Source: Gracilariopsis chorda (lineage: Eukaryota; Rhodophyta; Florideophyceae; Gracilariales; Gracilariaceae). Taken from it: DNA of 64,000 bases. A program made the translations under genes and the position numbers. Each line of letters begins with the position of its first letter. Position 1 is the stretch's first letter. The notes under the pieces are model-generated. The model was not told the origin of the DNA. It saw nothing but the letters and a program-made list of their open reading frames with translations, and did no database searches. The DNA is taken from the NCBI GenBank assembly GCA_003194525.1, contig NBIV01000091.1:124001-188000 (forward strand). Reading direction: 5' to 3'. Positions 1-12,255 of the stretch are shown here, in pieces.

Positions 1-3
1 TTT

Positions 4-185
4 TGTGAGGTGTCGGACCCTACGTATTGATATAATATCTTGGGTTTGTAGTCCCCTGCTCGTTAGACTACAATAGACATACGTACTGTGATTTTCGCAG
101 GTTTTTACGCAGTTACAATCTATATAAAGAGTAAAGGAGTCTCTGCAGCTGAGAGAGCTGATCGGAGTCACCCAAACACTCAACA
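4..185 (+). repeat. 5' LTR of Copia element (possibly longer, window edge)
   Basis: Direct repeat of 4386-4567, starting TGTGAGG and ending CTCAACA. It contains a TATA-like box (TATATAAA, 121-128), the expected promoter of the genomic RNA. If the LTR begins further upstream, as the 3' copy allows (a TG at 4318 follows a purine-rich tract), the first part lies outside the window. Confidence 0.85.
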
Positions 186-186
186 G

Positions 187-200
187 TGGTAGCATCGCCG
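187..200 (+). other. Primer-binding site
   Basis: TGGTAGCA starts two bases after the LTR end. It is complementary to the TGCTACCA 3' end found on many eukaryotic initiator methionine tRNAs, the usual primer for Copia elements. The match is only about 8 bases, so the exact tRNA is inferred. Confidence 0.5.
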
Positions 201-272
201 GCTAAAGAAAGCTACTACCGTAGACCATCACTGAGCTTCTAACGCTTGAGTACTGTTCTACTCACTTTGACA

Positions 273-3200
273 ATGGAAGAAGACACGTACAAAAAGCTTC
301 CGCGCTTTTGTGCTCGTCGGGATGAAGATTTTGCTCTTTGGACCATGCGAATTGAAGCGCTGTTAGAATCTAAGGATTTGATTCACGTCGTGGTTGATGA
401 TGTGATTGGTACGGAAGGTATTGATGCAATTACTACGGATATGAAGCAAAGAGTATTGACGGCAAGGATGTACCTTGTACAGACTCTCGGTGACAAGTCG
501 CTGAGAGCAATTGCTTCGGAGAGACAAAACCGATTCGTTATGTACAGAAAACTCCGTGGGAGTTATGCAACTGAGAACGCAGCAACGAGAGTACAGCTTC
601 AAACCAGTTTACACCAATTCCGCTTTACCGAGGGCAAGCCCATATCTGACTATGTAGATGAGATGGAATCCGTGTTTGCTCGTCTTGGTGGGATGGGAAG
701 TCCTCTCGAGGAAAGTATGCAGATTGCCAACCTCTTTTCAAGCTTCGGCTCCACGGGTGACAGTGCGTTTGGACCTGTGATATCTGCGTTGCAAACGATG
801 TCAGACACTGAGCTTTCTTGGGATAAGGTTACTGCGAGGCTCCTGCAGGAGTACGACACTCGAGCAATTGAGGCAACAACTGGAACATCTGTGCCACCCG
901 ATGAACACGTAGAAACCGAACGTGCCCTGAAAGCAAAAGTCAAGTGCGGATGTTTCCTGTGCGGAAAGAAGGGCCATTACAAACGAAACTGCCGCTCACA
1001 GAATCAAAATCAAAGAGAAGGTGGTAGTGGCACAAGCGTTCATCGTGCTCTCCTCGCTCTTAGTGACCCAGTTTATCGCTTCTTGATTGATTCAGGCGCT
1101 ACGTGCCATATGGCTGGGAGTCATGCTCTATCGCAATCGTTTACTCCAGTACAGCCTAGGACCATTTCCCTTGGAGATGGAAGGCGCATACAAGCTAAGA
1201 GTGAAGGACGAGTTGTATTGAGTGTGATCCAACCACGAGGACGTACTGGGTATCTAACACTAGATGGTGTGCTGTTCGCGATGAACTGGACTGCAACCTG
1301 ATCTCGTGTTCAAAGCTAATTGCAATAGGACACCGCATCCGATTTGATACATCGGGATGCACGATAGAGATGTGGAACAAGAGGGTAATAGCTGAAGCCT
1401 GTGAAGGGATGTATTTACTCTATGCTCACCTGAGCAGCAAACGAGCGTACGTAGCCCAGAATGCGAGGGGTATCCAGTTATGGCACGAGAGACTTGGCCA
1501 CATTGGCAGAAATCGGATAAGGCAAATGTCCAACAGTACTGCTGTAATTGGGCTAGACCTAACAAAGGGTCCATAGTTTGGATTACGCTGCACGCCATTT
1601 CTAGAAGGCAAAATGGTCCGCCGTACACTGCCGAGCCGAAGCGCCAATGACTCTTGTAATGTCAGAGATGTCATATTCTCAGACATTTGTGGTCCTTTCA
1701 GTACTCTGAGTATTGGAGGAAAGAAGTATTTTGTCTCTTTTATCGACAAAAGGTCAAGATACAAGGACATTAGACTTCTAAGTAGACGATTGGAACTCAC
1801 ACAGCAGTTCAGATGCTTCCAAGCAAAGTTTGAAAGGCAGGCTGAGAAGAAAATCAAACTGGTTTACTCCCACAATGCAAAAGAATACATTGCGCTCCGG
1901 AAGTACTTGTCTACTGAAGGCATAGATTGGGAAGCAAGTGCCCCGTATACTCCCCAATAGAACGGAGTAGCTGAGCGGTTCAATCGCTCAGTGATGGAAA
2001 TGGCACGGTCCATGTTGCGCCACGCTGGATTTCCGCATAGGTTCTGGGCACAAGCTGTTGTCACTGCTACAAGGATAATGAACACCATCAGCTGTGACGC
2101 CAATAATGGCATGACACCACATCAAGTCCTCACAGGAACCGTCCCAAACCTTGAGTCCTTGAGGACATTCGGCTGTGAAGTCTGGATACATGTTGCAAAG
2201 AAAAAGAAGCTGGAAAAGAAGGCACGACGTGGGATTCTACTCAGGTCCCTGCCACATCTAAACTACAGAGTGTATGACATTGAACCGAGAGAAGTGACGT
2301 TTGCCAGACATGTGACCATCAATTAAGACTTCTTCCCTGGGAGGCTTTTATTTTCCTCGGGAAGAGAAAGTGGAAGAGAGAATACCCTGGATGAGGTCGG
2401 AGGCAGCCCGGCGCCAGACCTTGGCCTTGATGAAGACCAGGTGCTCACTGATGCGCAAGAAAGTGAGCATAATGGTGCTAATGAGACCGCCGTTGATCGT
2501 GTGGGTTCAGTTGGAAACCCAACGGGCTCTGATGAACTACTCGCAGAAGCAAATTCAGATGAAGGCATCGAGTCCGATAATGTGGAAGATGCAGAAGCTG
2601 GCTCAATTACCTCCAGCATGCAGGAATTCCTTACCCACTATCCCATTAGACGCTATCCCGAGCGAAGCAGAAAGCCTCCAGAACGCTTTTCAGATACGCA
2701 GCACAGCAGCCATGTCAGCCTAGTTCAGAAACCAACAAGATTACCTGCAGACCTCGATGAAGCCAGGAAATCCTTGGACTGGGAACATTGGGAAGGGGCA
2801 ATCAAGGAAGAACTAGCATCCCTCAGGTCTATGAACACATGGGATGTGGTACAGAGGCCACCGAATTCTCAAGTCCTGGCATCTAAACTCGTCTTTGCGA
2901 CAAATTTGAACGATGATGGTACAGTATCAAGGTACAAAGCACGGCTGGTTGCCAAGGGATGCCAACAGGGCCATGTGGAAAACATATACTCACCTGTCGT
3001 TGACTTTTTCACAGTCCGAATCGCCCTTGCGCTAGCATGTGTGTACAACTTTGAGATACACCAACTGGACGTCAAGTGTGCTTTCCTGAATGGGCGTATC
3101 GATGATACAAACCCAGTCTATTTGGCTCCACCATCTGGATTAGATATAGGCCTGACAGAGCACGAAGTCCTCAAGCGAAACCGATCTATATACGGTCTCA

Positions 3201-4319
3201 AACAGTCCAACTCGATCTGGAGTCAATTGTTCACGCAGAGATTACTGGCATTGGGATTTCACTAATGCCTTTCTGACCCTTGTTTTTTCTACATTAAGAA
3301 GGATGGCAGCACCTTGTGGCTTCTCCTCTACGTGGACGACCTTCTGCTAATCGGCAATAGTGCGAACCTGATCAAGAATGTTAAGAAGATACTGGGTAAA
3401 GAGTTCGAAATGAAGGAAGTGTTTTGCTCGAACAGTTTTCTTGGTGTCTACATACAGAGGGAAGTAGGAGGACTCATTCTGCACCAGCAGCCAATGGTTG
3501 CAGGAATACTGGACAGGTTTAATATGTCACAGTCGAGCCCTGTCCCCACACCGATGACAACAAGCTACAAGCCATCCGATGCACTGAACGCAGAACCGAT
3601 GACATCGAAAACATTGTATCGGGGAGCTATCGGCTCTTCGCTCTACTTCTCGACGCGCACGAGACCTGATATATGTGCTGCCGTGAACATCTTATCGCGC
3701 GCCCAGGCCACGCCGACATTATATCATTGGAAGGCAGTGAAGAGGATTCTGAGGTACTTACGGAACTTGAAGTTTATGTCTTAGGTAAAGAAGGCCAGTG
3801 CATGGAATGGAGAATGTTTTGATGGCTTATAAAGATGCCGATTGGGCTGGGGATGACTTGGACAGGAAGTCTACAAGTGGCTTTTGTCTTTTTGTCCTAG
3901 GCAATGCAGTAGGCTGGCGCACACTGAAGCAGAGCTGTATTGCCACCTCTACGACAGAAGCGGGGTACGTTTCTCTATATGAATGTCTGAAGGAAGTGAA
4001 ATGGGCGTGTAACTTGCTGCGTGAAATTTGTATGCTTGACCCAGCAGTTCCATCTACTGTTAATGAAGACAACACAGGGGTACTGGATTGGAGTCATGGA
4101 ACGCGAAGAGCAAAACACATTGAGCTCAAATATCATTTCGTGGTTCAGGCAATTGAATCAGGAGAGGCCATTTTGAAGTATTGCACCACTGACGCAATGC
4201 TTGCAGATATATTCACAGAAGCGCTGAGTGTAGACCGCTTTGGTCGATTGTCGACAAAGTTTGGACTGATCAGGAGTAACAATGGCATGGGAAGGGTGAT
4301 GAGGAACACGCAATCGTGA
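273..4319 (+). pseudogene. Copia Gag-Pol polyprotein, broken
   Basis: The start is taken at the ATG at 273. Gag ends in a CCHC zinc knuckle (CFLCGKKGHYKRNC, near 955-995). The aspartic protease has DSGA (near 1090). The GAG-preintegrase motif LWHERLGH lies near 1480, integrase at about 1670-2330, reverse transcriptase at about 2765-3760 with the catalytic YVDD (near 3329), and RNase H at about 3830-4200 (DADWAGD, STSGFCLF). Breaks: the frame changes near 1270-1310; in-frame stops lie at 1574-1576, 1958-1960, 2324-2326, 3263-3265 and 3782-3784; a second frame change follows at about 3785-3800. Domain order and motifs make the family certain. The number of breaks shows a dead copy. Confidence 0.93.
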
Positions 4320-4385
4320 TGCCATTACCTACAGGTCTAGGACTCACGTAAGGTAGTTACGTGAGCCCCTTTGCCCGATACCTCT

Positions 4386-4567
4386 TGTGAGGTGTCGGAC
4401 CCTACGTATTGATGTACTATCTTGGGTTTGTGGTCCCCTGCTCGTTAGACTACAATACACATACGTACTGTGATTTTCGCAGGGTTTTACGCAGTTCCAA
4501 TCTATATAAAGAGTAAAGGAGTCTCCGCAGCTGAGAGAGCTGATCGAAGTCATCCAACCACTCAACA
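4386..4567 (+). repeat. 3' LTR of Copia element
   Basis: Partner of 4-185, same length over the aligned part. A purine-rich stretch at about 4289-4303 could be the polypurine tract, which would place the real LTR start near 4318 (TG). Between them sits a perfect 9-base hairpin (4343-4351 with 4357-4365, 5-base loop). Confidence 0.85.
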
Positions 4568-4594
4568 GAAACCATACATGTGTCCTACCAAGAT

Positions 4595-5248
4595 ATGTGG
4601 GAAAAAATAGGAGAAGCTGCAGCTTCGCAGAGCTGTCTTCCTGGGCCAGACGAGCCACTCACCAAAAACCCATTCTTGAAAGTTTGGATGACCCACTACC
4701 CAATGTTGCTCATTCTCAAGGCCGGAACGGATTTTTGCGAGCAGTATACTACTCTGTTGAATACTGCCAAGACTACTTCAACTGCAGATCTTCGAGAAAC
4801 ACTGCTATTTGCGCCACACAAACACCATACAGAGGCCTCACAAAAGTTCACACTGTACCAAACTATGCTCACGAGAGCGATTTTTTCGCCTACATCTACA
4901 CCGATACACCTGGTATTTGACTTCGCTGAAAGCGTGCTACTGCTTCACCTCCTCTGCCAACCGAGTCAACTTGATTTTACCACAGGGCTGATGTTGGATA
5001 GTTATGGCCTTTACAGCGGTATCATTCAGCTTTGTACATTTATGGACTTCCTGAAAGACATTGACCTAATTCTAAGACTGCAATTACGTCGCCTTTATGC
5101 TACATCATGCAATTGGCAAACATCGCTGTATGCGGTCTGTAACTGCGCAACACAGAACCATCGATCTATATGCAGACAATTAGAGCAGGCAAAAAAGAAA
5201 CCGCTTCATGCTGTGGTATTTACTACGACAAACTGCAATGTGATATGA
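4595..5248 (+). CDS. Hypothetical protein, 217 aa, unrecognised
   Basis: An open frame starting 27 bases after the Copia LTR. The composition is protein-like in the first 130 residues, and a hydrophobic run (FAESVLLLHLLC) sits near residue 105. I recognise no domain. A second frame over 4597-4920 is also open and equally protein-like, so the assignment is uncertain. It may be a fragment of a host or element gene disrupted by the Copia insertion. Confidence 0.3.
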   Translation: MWEKIGEAAASQSCLPGPDEPLTKNPFLKVWMTHYPMLLILKAGTDFCEQYTTLLNTAKTTSTADLRETLLFAPHKHHTEASQKFTLYQTMLTRAIFSPTSTPIHLVFDFAESVLLLHLLCQPSQLDFTTGLMLDSYGLYSGIIQLCTFMDFLKDIDLILRLQLRRLYATSCNWQTSLYAVCNCATQNHRSICRQLEQAKKKPLHAVVFTTTNCNVI

Positions 5249-6778
5249 AGATGAGATTATGATAAAGTTATTAGTTGCGGGACATAGAAAAAATCGTAGT
5301 GATAGTGCGTCCGGTTTCGTGAAAAAAGACTAAAGCACTTTTATGTTTTTGGGCCTAGTGAGATGATAAGAGTTGTAAATGGAAGCTTTGTTTCCAAAAA
5401 TGCTATAAATGCTACAGAGGTCGACTGGATGAACTGGTAAAAATTGTTGAAACGGTTCTAAAAAGTACCAAGCCACTTTAAGCTTTCTTCTTATCACATC
5501 TTCAGGTTTTCGTAAAGCTTTTCTGAAGAAGCAATGACTAAGAGAAGTTCTACAGGTAATACATGGGAACCATACATCTTTCCCAAGAACACAGTCACAA
5601 ATTCTATGATCAGTACAATCACTCAGGAGCTGATGCAAAATGGACGTTTACGGCTTTCTATTATTCCATTGTCTCGGGTACAATCTGCTCAAGAACAGAA
5701 CCGACAGGCATACTTACTTAAGAACCTTTTTGAGGGGTACTATAAGGGTGACGCGCAAAAACGAGTTGAATACTTCTCCAGCGAATGCAATTGACGTAAC
5801 GACGTCTAAGTTAAGTTCAGAATGATACTACGATAGTTCAGTCACTTACTTTGTATTTGGCACTCGTTTGATTACTTTTACTAGAACATTCCTCGCCGTG
5901 GGCGGTATTATGGAGACAATTACATGTAAATTATTGGAACTGCTGCACGGAATATAGCTGAAGTACAATGGTTAGCGGGCCCCGTACCTGTATCAAAGTA
6001 CCTGTTTACAGCAATGTAGTAAGGGTAGTAAGCATCGGGGTCGAAGACCATTGTGGGACGTTTGGAACCATGTTGTATTGTTTTCATCGTACATTCGGTG
6101 TTAATCATCCAATTTGAGATTGGTCTGGCTCAAATGAAAGAGAAGAAAAAGCTCTACAAATCGGGTTTTCACAGCTTGCCTGGGCTTCTGACACAAAAAT
6201 GGTCATATCTCGGTTTGACCCACGGAGCCATTCTGAATCTTTGATTTGGAACGTTGCACAAATTCTCTCTTGGTACAGCTGAACTATCGACAAACCAAAA
6301 AGGAATAATCTTAAGTATCATATAATTGCAATATTTTACTGATTATTTCATGCTCAAGGTGCGAGTTCTGTCACCGCTTTTCTTTCAGAGTATTCTTGTC
6401 ACCCCATATCACTCTCTGAGAAATTAGTAAATATCTTTATATAACAGAACTTTTTCCATATGGTAAAGACAAAATTCCGTTTGTAATCAACCTTGCATTA
6501 TATCAAATCACTCCCAACGTCCATTAGAACCATAAAAATTGCTTCTATTTTGAACAAAAGCCGAACTTCGTAGATCTCTAAATTTTCCTCATGCTTGATT
6601 TCTTCGAAAATCTTTTAGCCCCTACTCTCAGTTTATAAATTTCTCTTATTTTCAGAAAACATTGGTACACTTTACATCATATAAAAATTGCCATACTTCA
6701 CTTTTCTCTACTCCAATGGTAGTCTTTCTAGTGAAATTTTCTTTTACAACGCCCTCTCTCCAAAAATGGAGAAGGTAT
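5249..6778. other. AT-rich intergenic stretch, no recognised gene
   Basis: Contains one 86-codon ORF beginning with ATG at 5534 (plus strand, ends 5794) that matches nothing I know. The rest has frequent stops in all frames. From about 6300 to 6770 it is strongly AT-rich. Confidence 0.5.
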
Positions 6779-7064
6779 GCACCTTTTGGCTAAGTGTGTT
6801 ACCATTTGGTTTTAACAGTCAACGTTCTGGTGCAGCTAAGACTACTTAGCCTCTACTAGCCAGTGTGCCCCGTACCACCAACACTACCAATTGGTAGCGA
6901 CTAGTCCGCCTGGCTATCTTGCGCCGCTAGTGGTTTGGTGCTGCCAACCCGATCCGGTTACTAACTTCCAACCTGCAGGTTGAGCCTTCGCCGCGCTTCC
7001 AATGAAGTTTATCCAGACGAAATACCCAATTGATAATCGGCACCAAATTTGGTGTACCACATTT
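6779..7064 (+). repeat. Repeat copy 1, probable Gypsy LTR part
   Basis: Aligns by eye over about 285 bases with 25390-25680, same strand. Shared words include TTGGCTAAGTGTGTTAC, GTAGTGGTTTG and CCCGAYCCGGTTAC. It lies directly 5' of the Gypsy gag region, so an LTR or 5' leader is the likely identity. LTR boundaries and primer-binding site could not be fixed. Confidence 0.5.
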
Positions 7065-7198
7065 TCGTCTCCTGACCTAGAATCTGGAACAATACTTATT
7101 GGTTTTCAAAAGACGATTTCCGAAGGAAGTGTATTATGGAACACCATTTGGTATTAGTTATCATTAATTAGCAATTAAGTAAAACATCAGTTCACCAA

Positions 7199-8895
7199 TT
7201 GGATATACCACAACCGAAAACAAGGTCCAGAGGTTCATCAACCCGAAGAGCGGGGCCGGGCCCATCCAAAAGATTCGTTGAACCAATACTGAACAACCAG
7301 AAAAACTACTACGAAGAACTACAGTCCAGGTGTGTGCCGATGACGGGGAGCAGACGACAAAGGAAGCCGTCTCCCCCTGTAACGCATGTGGTAGAGACCC
7401 CGTCTCCGGCAGGGCCGAGGAGCGGTACCGAATCCGGCCAAATGGTAGAGAACAATGCTAAAGACAAACCTCTGGTGATGCTGCCCAAGTTATATTTGCA
7501 TAGTATTTCGAAGATGGTGATTGAACGAGCTAGCCACAAGCTCGCCGATTAAGTACCAGCTTTGCTTTTTCAATTCCTCCAGCAGAACGCTCGAGAATAC
7601 ATAGACGAAGTGGTGCGGTAGTATCTGCAGGAACACCGACGGGTGGCCCCGTAGTGACCCCAAGCCGTCCCATTCATGACGCCAAACAATCAAAGTAACC
7701 CACAGGTTCTTTCCGTATCAAAAGCTATCCAGCCATCCATTCCTATAAATCACACTGGTGAAAAGCTTGCGGACCCATTTTGGAAACCGGCCGACCTCCG
7801 AATAGACGAAGGCTTGGGATAGAAATATCTTCCCGAACCAAATGGTAGAACCAAGCAGGGCCTTTACGGAGGAGACCTTGGTGGCGGTGGTTTGTCGAGC
7901 TTGGAGGATGAGCGGCGACGTAGACCAAAGTGAAAGAAGGATACTAATAGGAAAACGAAAAAGAGCCGTGGGTCGGACCCTGGCTCCTTGAACTCCAGCA
8001 CCGATACTGAGTCATCGGAGGACTACGTGCACCGTAAAGGAGGAAAACAGAGGTAGGAAAAATGCCATTGTAAGGTGAACGAGAATCATAGAGGTAAAGC
8101 CAAACGGTGTGACTCATCCGATGACAATGAATCCGACACAGATTCGGACCTGGAGATATTTCAGCCGTTGAACAACTTGTTGACCAAGGTGGATGCTTAC
8201 AAAACCTACAGGTTACGGATCCGAGATTTTGGGTACACCTTACGGGTAGCTTAGAAGACTACAAAGCAGTAGAAACGACTTGGTTTCCAAGTGGATGATA
8301 CTACCTTCACTATTGATGGTCCCATTGCGATCATTGATTTCCGTCATATGTTCAAAATCGGTTGTGACCAGAATGGTTTTACAGAAGGCGCAGCAATGTG
8401 GTTGTTTCAATTTTAATTTTAGAAGCAGGCCGCATCCCTGCTCTATAGTAAGATGCAAGGGAACACCCTGTCAGTTGATGAGAACCAACTGGAAATGCTT
8501 CGGACTTATCCGCAGGTCGTCAACTACCTTCTGGACACCTATGCGACTAATGAGGTTATTCAGGAAGCTTATGCAGAGTTTGTCGGCTACCATCACAGAT
8601 CAGGACAAAAACGAGTTGGAATTGGCGAGCTCTTTGTTCGCGATGACCTCCAGGTGTGGTGATGTGTTTAGTACCAATCGGTTGAATTTGTTGTTAGCTG
8701 TTAAAATCGACAAAGCCATTAGGTCGCTGGTGAGGAATCATCTCGCGACGAACCAAAAGGTGAACTATAACGGGCTGGCGCGGTATACGCAAGCCCTTGG
8801 AAACACTCACCGAGCCGGGCAAACACAGTCCAGCGCGGTTGTCAATTTGGGTAAGGATAAACCAAAACGGCGCATCCTGCAGGTATACTATTAGT
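7199..8895 (+). pseudogene. Gypsy gag region, broken
   Basis: Fragments in several frames: a basic Ser/Pro-rich start (7199-7552, no ATG), then a capsid-like part at about 8140-8890. The stretch around 8490-8650 (RTYPQVVNYLLDTYATN) resembles, as translated by eye, a stretch of the second Gypsy copy near 28820-28900. No zinc knuckle was found. Assignment rests mainly on position 5' of the protease. Confidence 0.5.
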
Positions 8896-9562
8896 CAACC
8901 TGCATGGACAGAACGCGAAATATCAGCCTCGTTCTCATCTTCAGCAATTCTGTAGCTGGATCTTTGGTCCATTTGGTACACACCGGACCCGTCTCCACAT
9001 CGATCTCTCTATCATCCGCCTGCACGTCTACAATGGCAGCCTCAACCCGGAGGGTATTAACGCCAGCCACGCAGGTATCCGTCCTTGACCAACAGGTAGT
9101 CGCAATACAACCTTTTGGTAGGACCACAACGCGGAGTCAGCACTCTTCGTACCATACGGCACTCGTCCAACCCTATGGACCAGACATAGATGCGTGGAAC
9201 CTGGATGGAGTTGAAGGATCCAACCACTGTGAATCTCCTATGTTGTTTTTTTCTATCACCTCACCACTTGGCTACGACATGTCCGACTTTCTCCTCTCAG
9301 GTTCGACCAGCACTCCTGCAAGTGCGGCAACAGAACCATCAGGTGGTATTTGGCCAAGCGGGGGGAAACTAACAGGGTCATGGCAAGCATTCCCTTGTAC
9401 ACCAACAGGCTACTTGGTCACCGGGACTAACATGGCAGGGAAAGCCGATGCCACTCCTTCCAAGGCAGAAAACGCCTAAAGTTTGGGCCACAGGTCACTC
9501 CCAAGCTGTATCATTCGGGAGGCCAACCGACGATAACGGTTTCTCGTATCGATTTTCACTCT

Positions 9563-10119
9563 TTGGTTTCCGGACAGGAAGCGCTAGCAGACCAGCCGTT
9601 ACCGAACTGCTTTCTAAAGCATGAAAACTACAACTTAAACATCACCCTTGGGTTTTATATTAACCATTTGCTTCTGTGCACCGCTATTATGGATACGGGA
9701 GCTGGACCGAATCTGGTTAATGCGAAGTTATTATCTTCTACGTTGTTGGACACGGTACAGCCATGTACCCTTACAAACCCTTTGGCAGATGCGAATAAGT
9801 GCCATTAGCGATTCGCGGCAGCGTGTACTTAATGGTAGCAGTAGGAATTCTCAAGGTCCAGTTATGGTTCATCGTGACCAACTAATTGGTAACAGATTGT
9901 ATCCTTGGAGCTACTTTTATCGACCACTATGTCCGAGCAATTTTGCGTCGAAGCTGCACGGTTCTTGTTCCACAAGGGTCCTAGAGTATCCATACGTGGT
10001 CGGCATACTTCGAAAACAGCATCCAGACCAAGGCAGAAAAGGCCTTCGGCGACAGTATCCAATATGGGTCGAATTACTAAGTGCGGTGGGATCCTGCCCA
10101 TGCCCCAAGTGGTGGCCAA
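9563..10119 (+). pseudogene. Gypsy aspartic protease, broken
   Basis: The active-site motif MDTGAGPN starts at about 9689, followed in another frame by an ILGATFIDHYV-like block near 9900, the usual second half of retropepsin folds in Gypsy elements. At least one frame change separates them. The equivalent in the second Gypsy copy lies at 29850-30260. Confidence 0.6.
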
Positions 10120-10650
10120 AATAGGATGCGACCAAGCTGGTATCCTAACACTAGAAAGCCATCATGAGGTACTGCAACGCCACATGACCATGATAGCAAA
10201 CGGAATCGTTAACAACGTACCGAATCAAACCTTTCAGGAATGCTTTACCAACGTCAGGAACCATATGGTCATATTACCCAAGAGCACCGTCGTCCGAATA
10301 GCATCTCCAGACCCAGGTAGTATTTTTACCCTGACACCACAAAGGTCTGGAGAGCTCCACCGTAAAGAAAAACCAACCACGTCGGTAAACGCCAAAACAG
10401 CACCATCATCAAACGGAAGTACCGACTAGAAAGAGGATGTAGCCGTCGGCTTTGAAGGGCCATCTTGTAAGGATTGTATCCTAGTCCTATTGAATGCGTT
10501 TAGTATCATGTGTTCAGGCCACGTAGGGGTGATAAAAGCACCGCAAAACCGTATGGACTTGGTTACTGGAGCAAAGCCAAAACACTAACAACCATACCGA
10601 ACAGTTCCGAAAGCCCGAGAGGATGAAATCTAAGAAGTGTAAAAAAAAAG

Positions 10651-11875
10651 TTGAAGGAAAGGGTTATCGACCCCAGATATGAGGTGTGGGCCAGCCCAGT
10701 GGTATTGGTCCAAAAGAAGGAAGACACCAAAATGGGGTTCTGTATCGACTATCGCAAAACAAACGCGGTTGCAATCAGGGTTCCGTATCCGATACCTAGA
10801 ATGGACAAATTTATCGATTTCCTTGGGTATGGGAAAGTCTTTACCACACTGGGCACGAATTGCAGTTACTGGCAAGTGGAGATAGCCTAAACGAATAAGG
10901 GCAAAACTATATTCACCTGCCATGCTGGTCTCTTCCGCTTCCAGCAAATGCTGAATGCGCCCACTGCGTTCCAGAGAACTCTGGATAGAATCCTATCGAA
11001 GGTAAGCTGGCCGACCGCCTTCGTGTATATACATGACGTATTCATCTACTCCAGATCGGTTGAAGAACACATTGGACACATCCGAACGGTGCTTTAGCTC
11101 TCTAAGAATGCCGGGGTATCGCTCACGTTACGCAAATGCATGTTGTTTGACCAAAGGGTAGCGTATCTGGGTCAAATATTTAGCCCAGGACGTCTGCAGG
11201 TAGCCGAAAGAAATATAAGAGCGGTTCAGGAAGCTAGACTTGCACGGACGCAAACGGATATACGTTCGTTTATAGCACTGTGGAATTAATAAGGACGGTT
11301 TATCAAGACGTTAACCAAGATTGCAGCGCCTGTAAACATGAAATTGCAGAAAGGACAGCCAGATTGGTGTGGATGTAATGAGGAGGGCAAGATTCAACCG
11401 TTCTAGAAGCTGAAAGCCGCGCTGATCACCCCACTAATATTGGCTTTACGGGGGCCTCGTTATCACTACACACTTGACACAGATACATCCTCCACTCAGA
11501 TAGGATGCTGCCTAATGCAAGACCAAGTATATGGGAGCAATTACCAATCGGGTACTGGAGTATGGCACTCACCAAAAAGAACCAGAAATACAATGCCGCG
11601 CAGAAGAAGTGCCTATCGTTTGTGTGGAGTATGCTGATGCTCTGTCTTTACCTATACGCAACGAATTTCACCCTGCTCACATATCACGATGCCTAGTGGT
11701 GGGTGTTGGGCCTCGCGGACGCTTTCGGACGGTTTAACAGATTGAGGGTATGACTATCGGACGTTGAGTACGAGGTACAATACTGCCCGAGTGTGACGCT
11801 AAATGTGGCCGATGCCCAGTCACGCTTGAATAGCAATGGGTTAGAAGAAGCATCGGTGGAGGATAATATTCTGTG
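10651..11875 (+). pseudogene. Gypsy reverse transcriptase and RNase H, broken
   Basis: Reverse transcriptase blocks in order: ASPVVLVQKK, FCIDYRKTN, PYPIPRMD, then LFRFQQMLNAPTAFQ, and the catalytic box as YIHDVFIYS, where the first Asp of the usual YxDD is replaced by His. An SFIALWN block follows. RNase H begins near 11440 (YTLDTDTSS) and continues in other frames to a VADAQSRL block near 11810. Stops lie at 10888-10890, near 11096 and near 11288, with frame changes around 11530. Both the altered catalytic box and the stops make it non-functional. Confidence 0.85.
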
Positions 11876-12255
11876 CTTCTCTGTCCAATTGGTTAAGGAT
11901 GGACAATAAGAGGAAACCCAAGTGGGTACCTTTTTGGACGAGGAGGAGGAGTTCCATCAGTTTATTGTCGCAAATGATCTACCAGACAGAGTGTTCACAG
12001 TGGAAGGGGAAGAATGTACCCCGTTTAACAAACAAAAATTATTGCAAGAGCAAGCAACTGATAGGTATTGTAAGTCATTACCACACCTTGTCGGGCAAAA
12101 GCATACGCAGTTCGAGGTGGACCATGAAGGTCATTTAGTCTAGCGATTCACGTTGTATGGCCTACTCCAAAAGGTCGTACCATAGGCGGGTTTGCCACCT
12201 GGCCTACCGGTCACGGCTCACAGGTCACCCAGGAGTTACAAGAATGTATTAAATC

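Larger units (their letters stand above)
1..4567 (+). mobile_element. Ty1/Copia LTR retrotransposon, decayed
   Basis: A nearly complete Copia element: two direct LTRs, a primer-binding site, gag, then protease, integrase, reverse transcriptase and RNase H in that order, which defines the Copia class. The 5' LTR touches the window edge, so its true start and the target duplication cannot be checked. A hand comparison of the LTRs gives about 10 differences in 182 positions. The coding region carries several nonsense codons and at least two frame changes, so the copy cannot be autonomous. Confidence 0.93.
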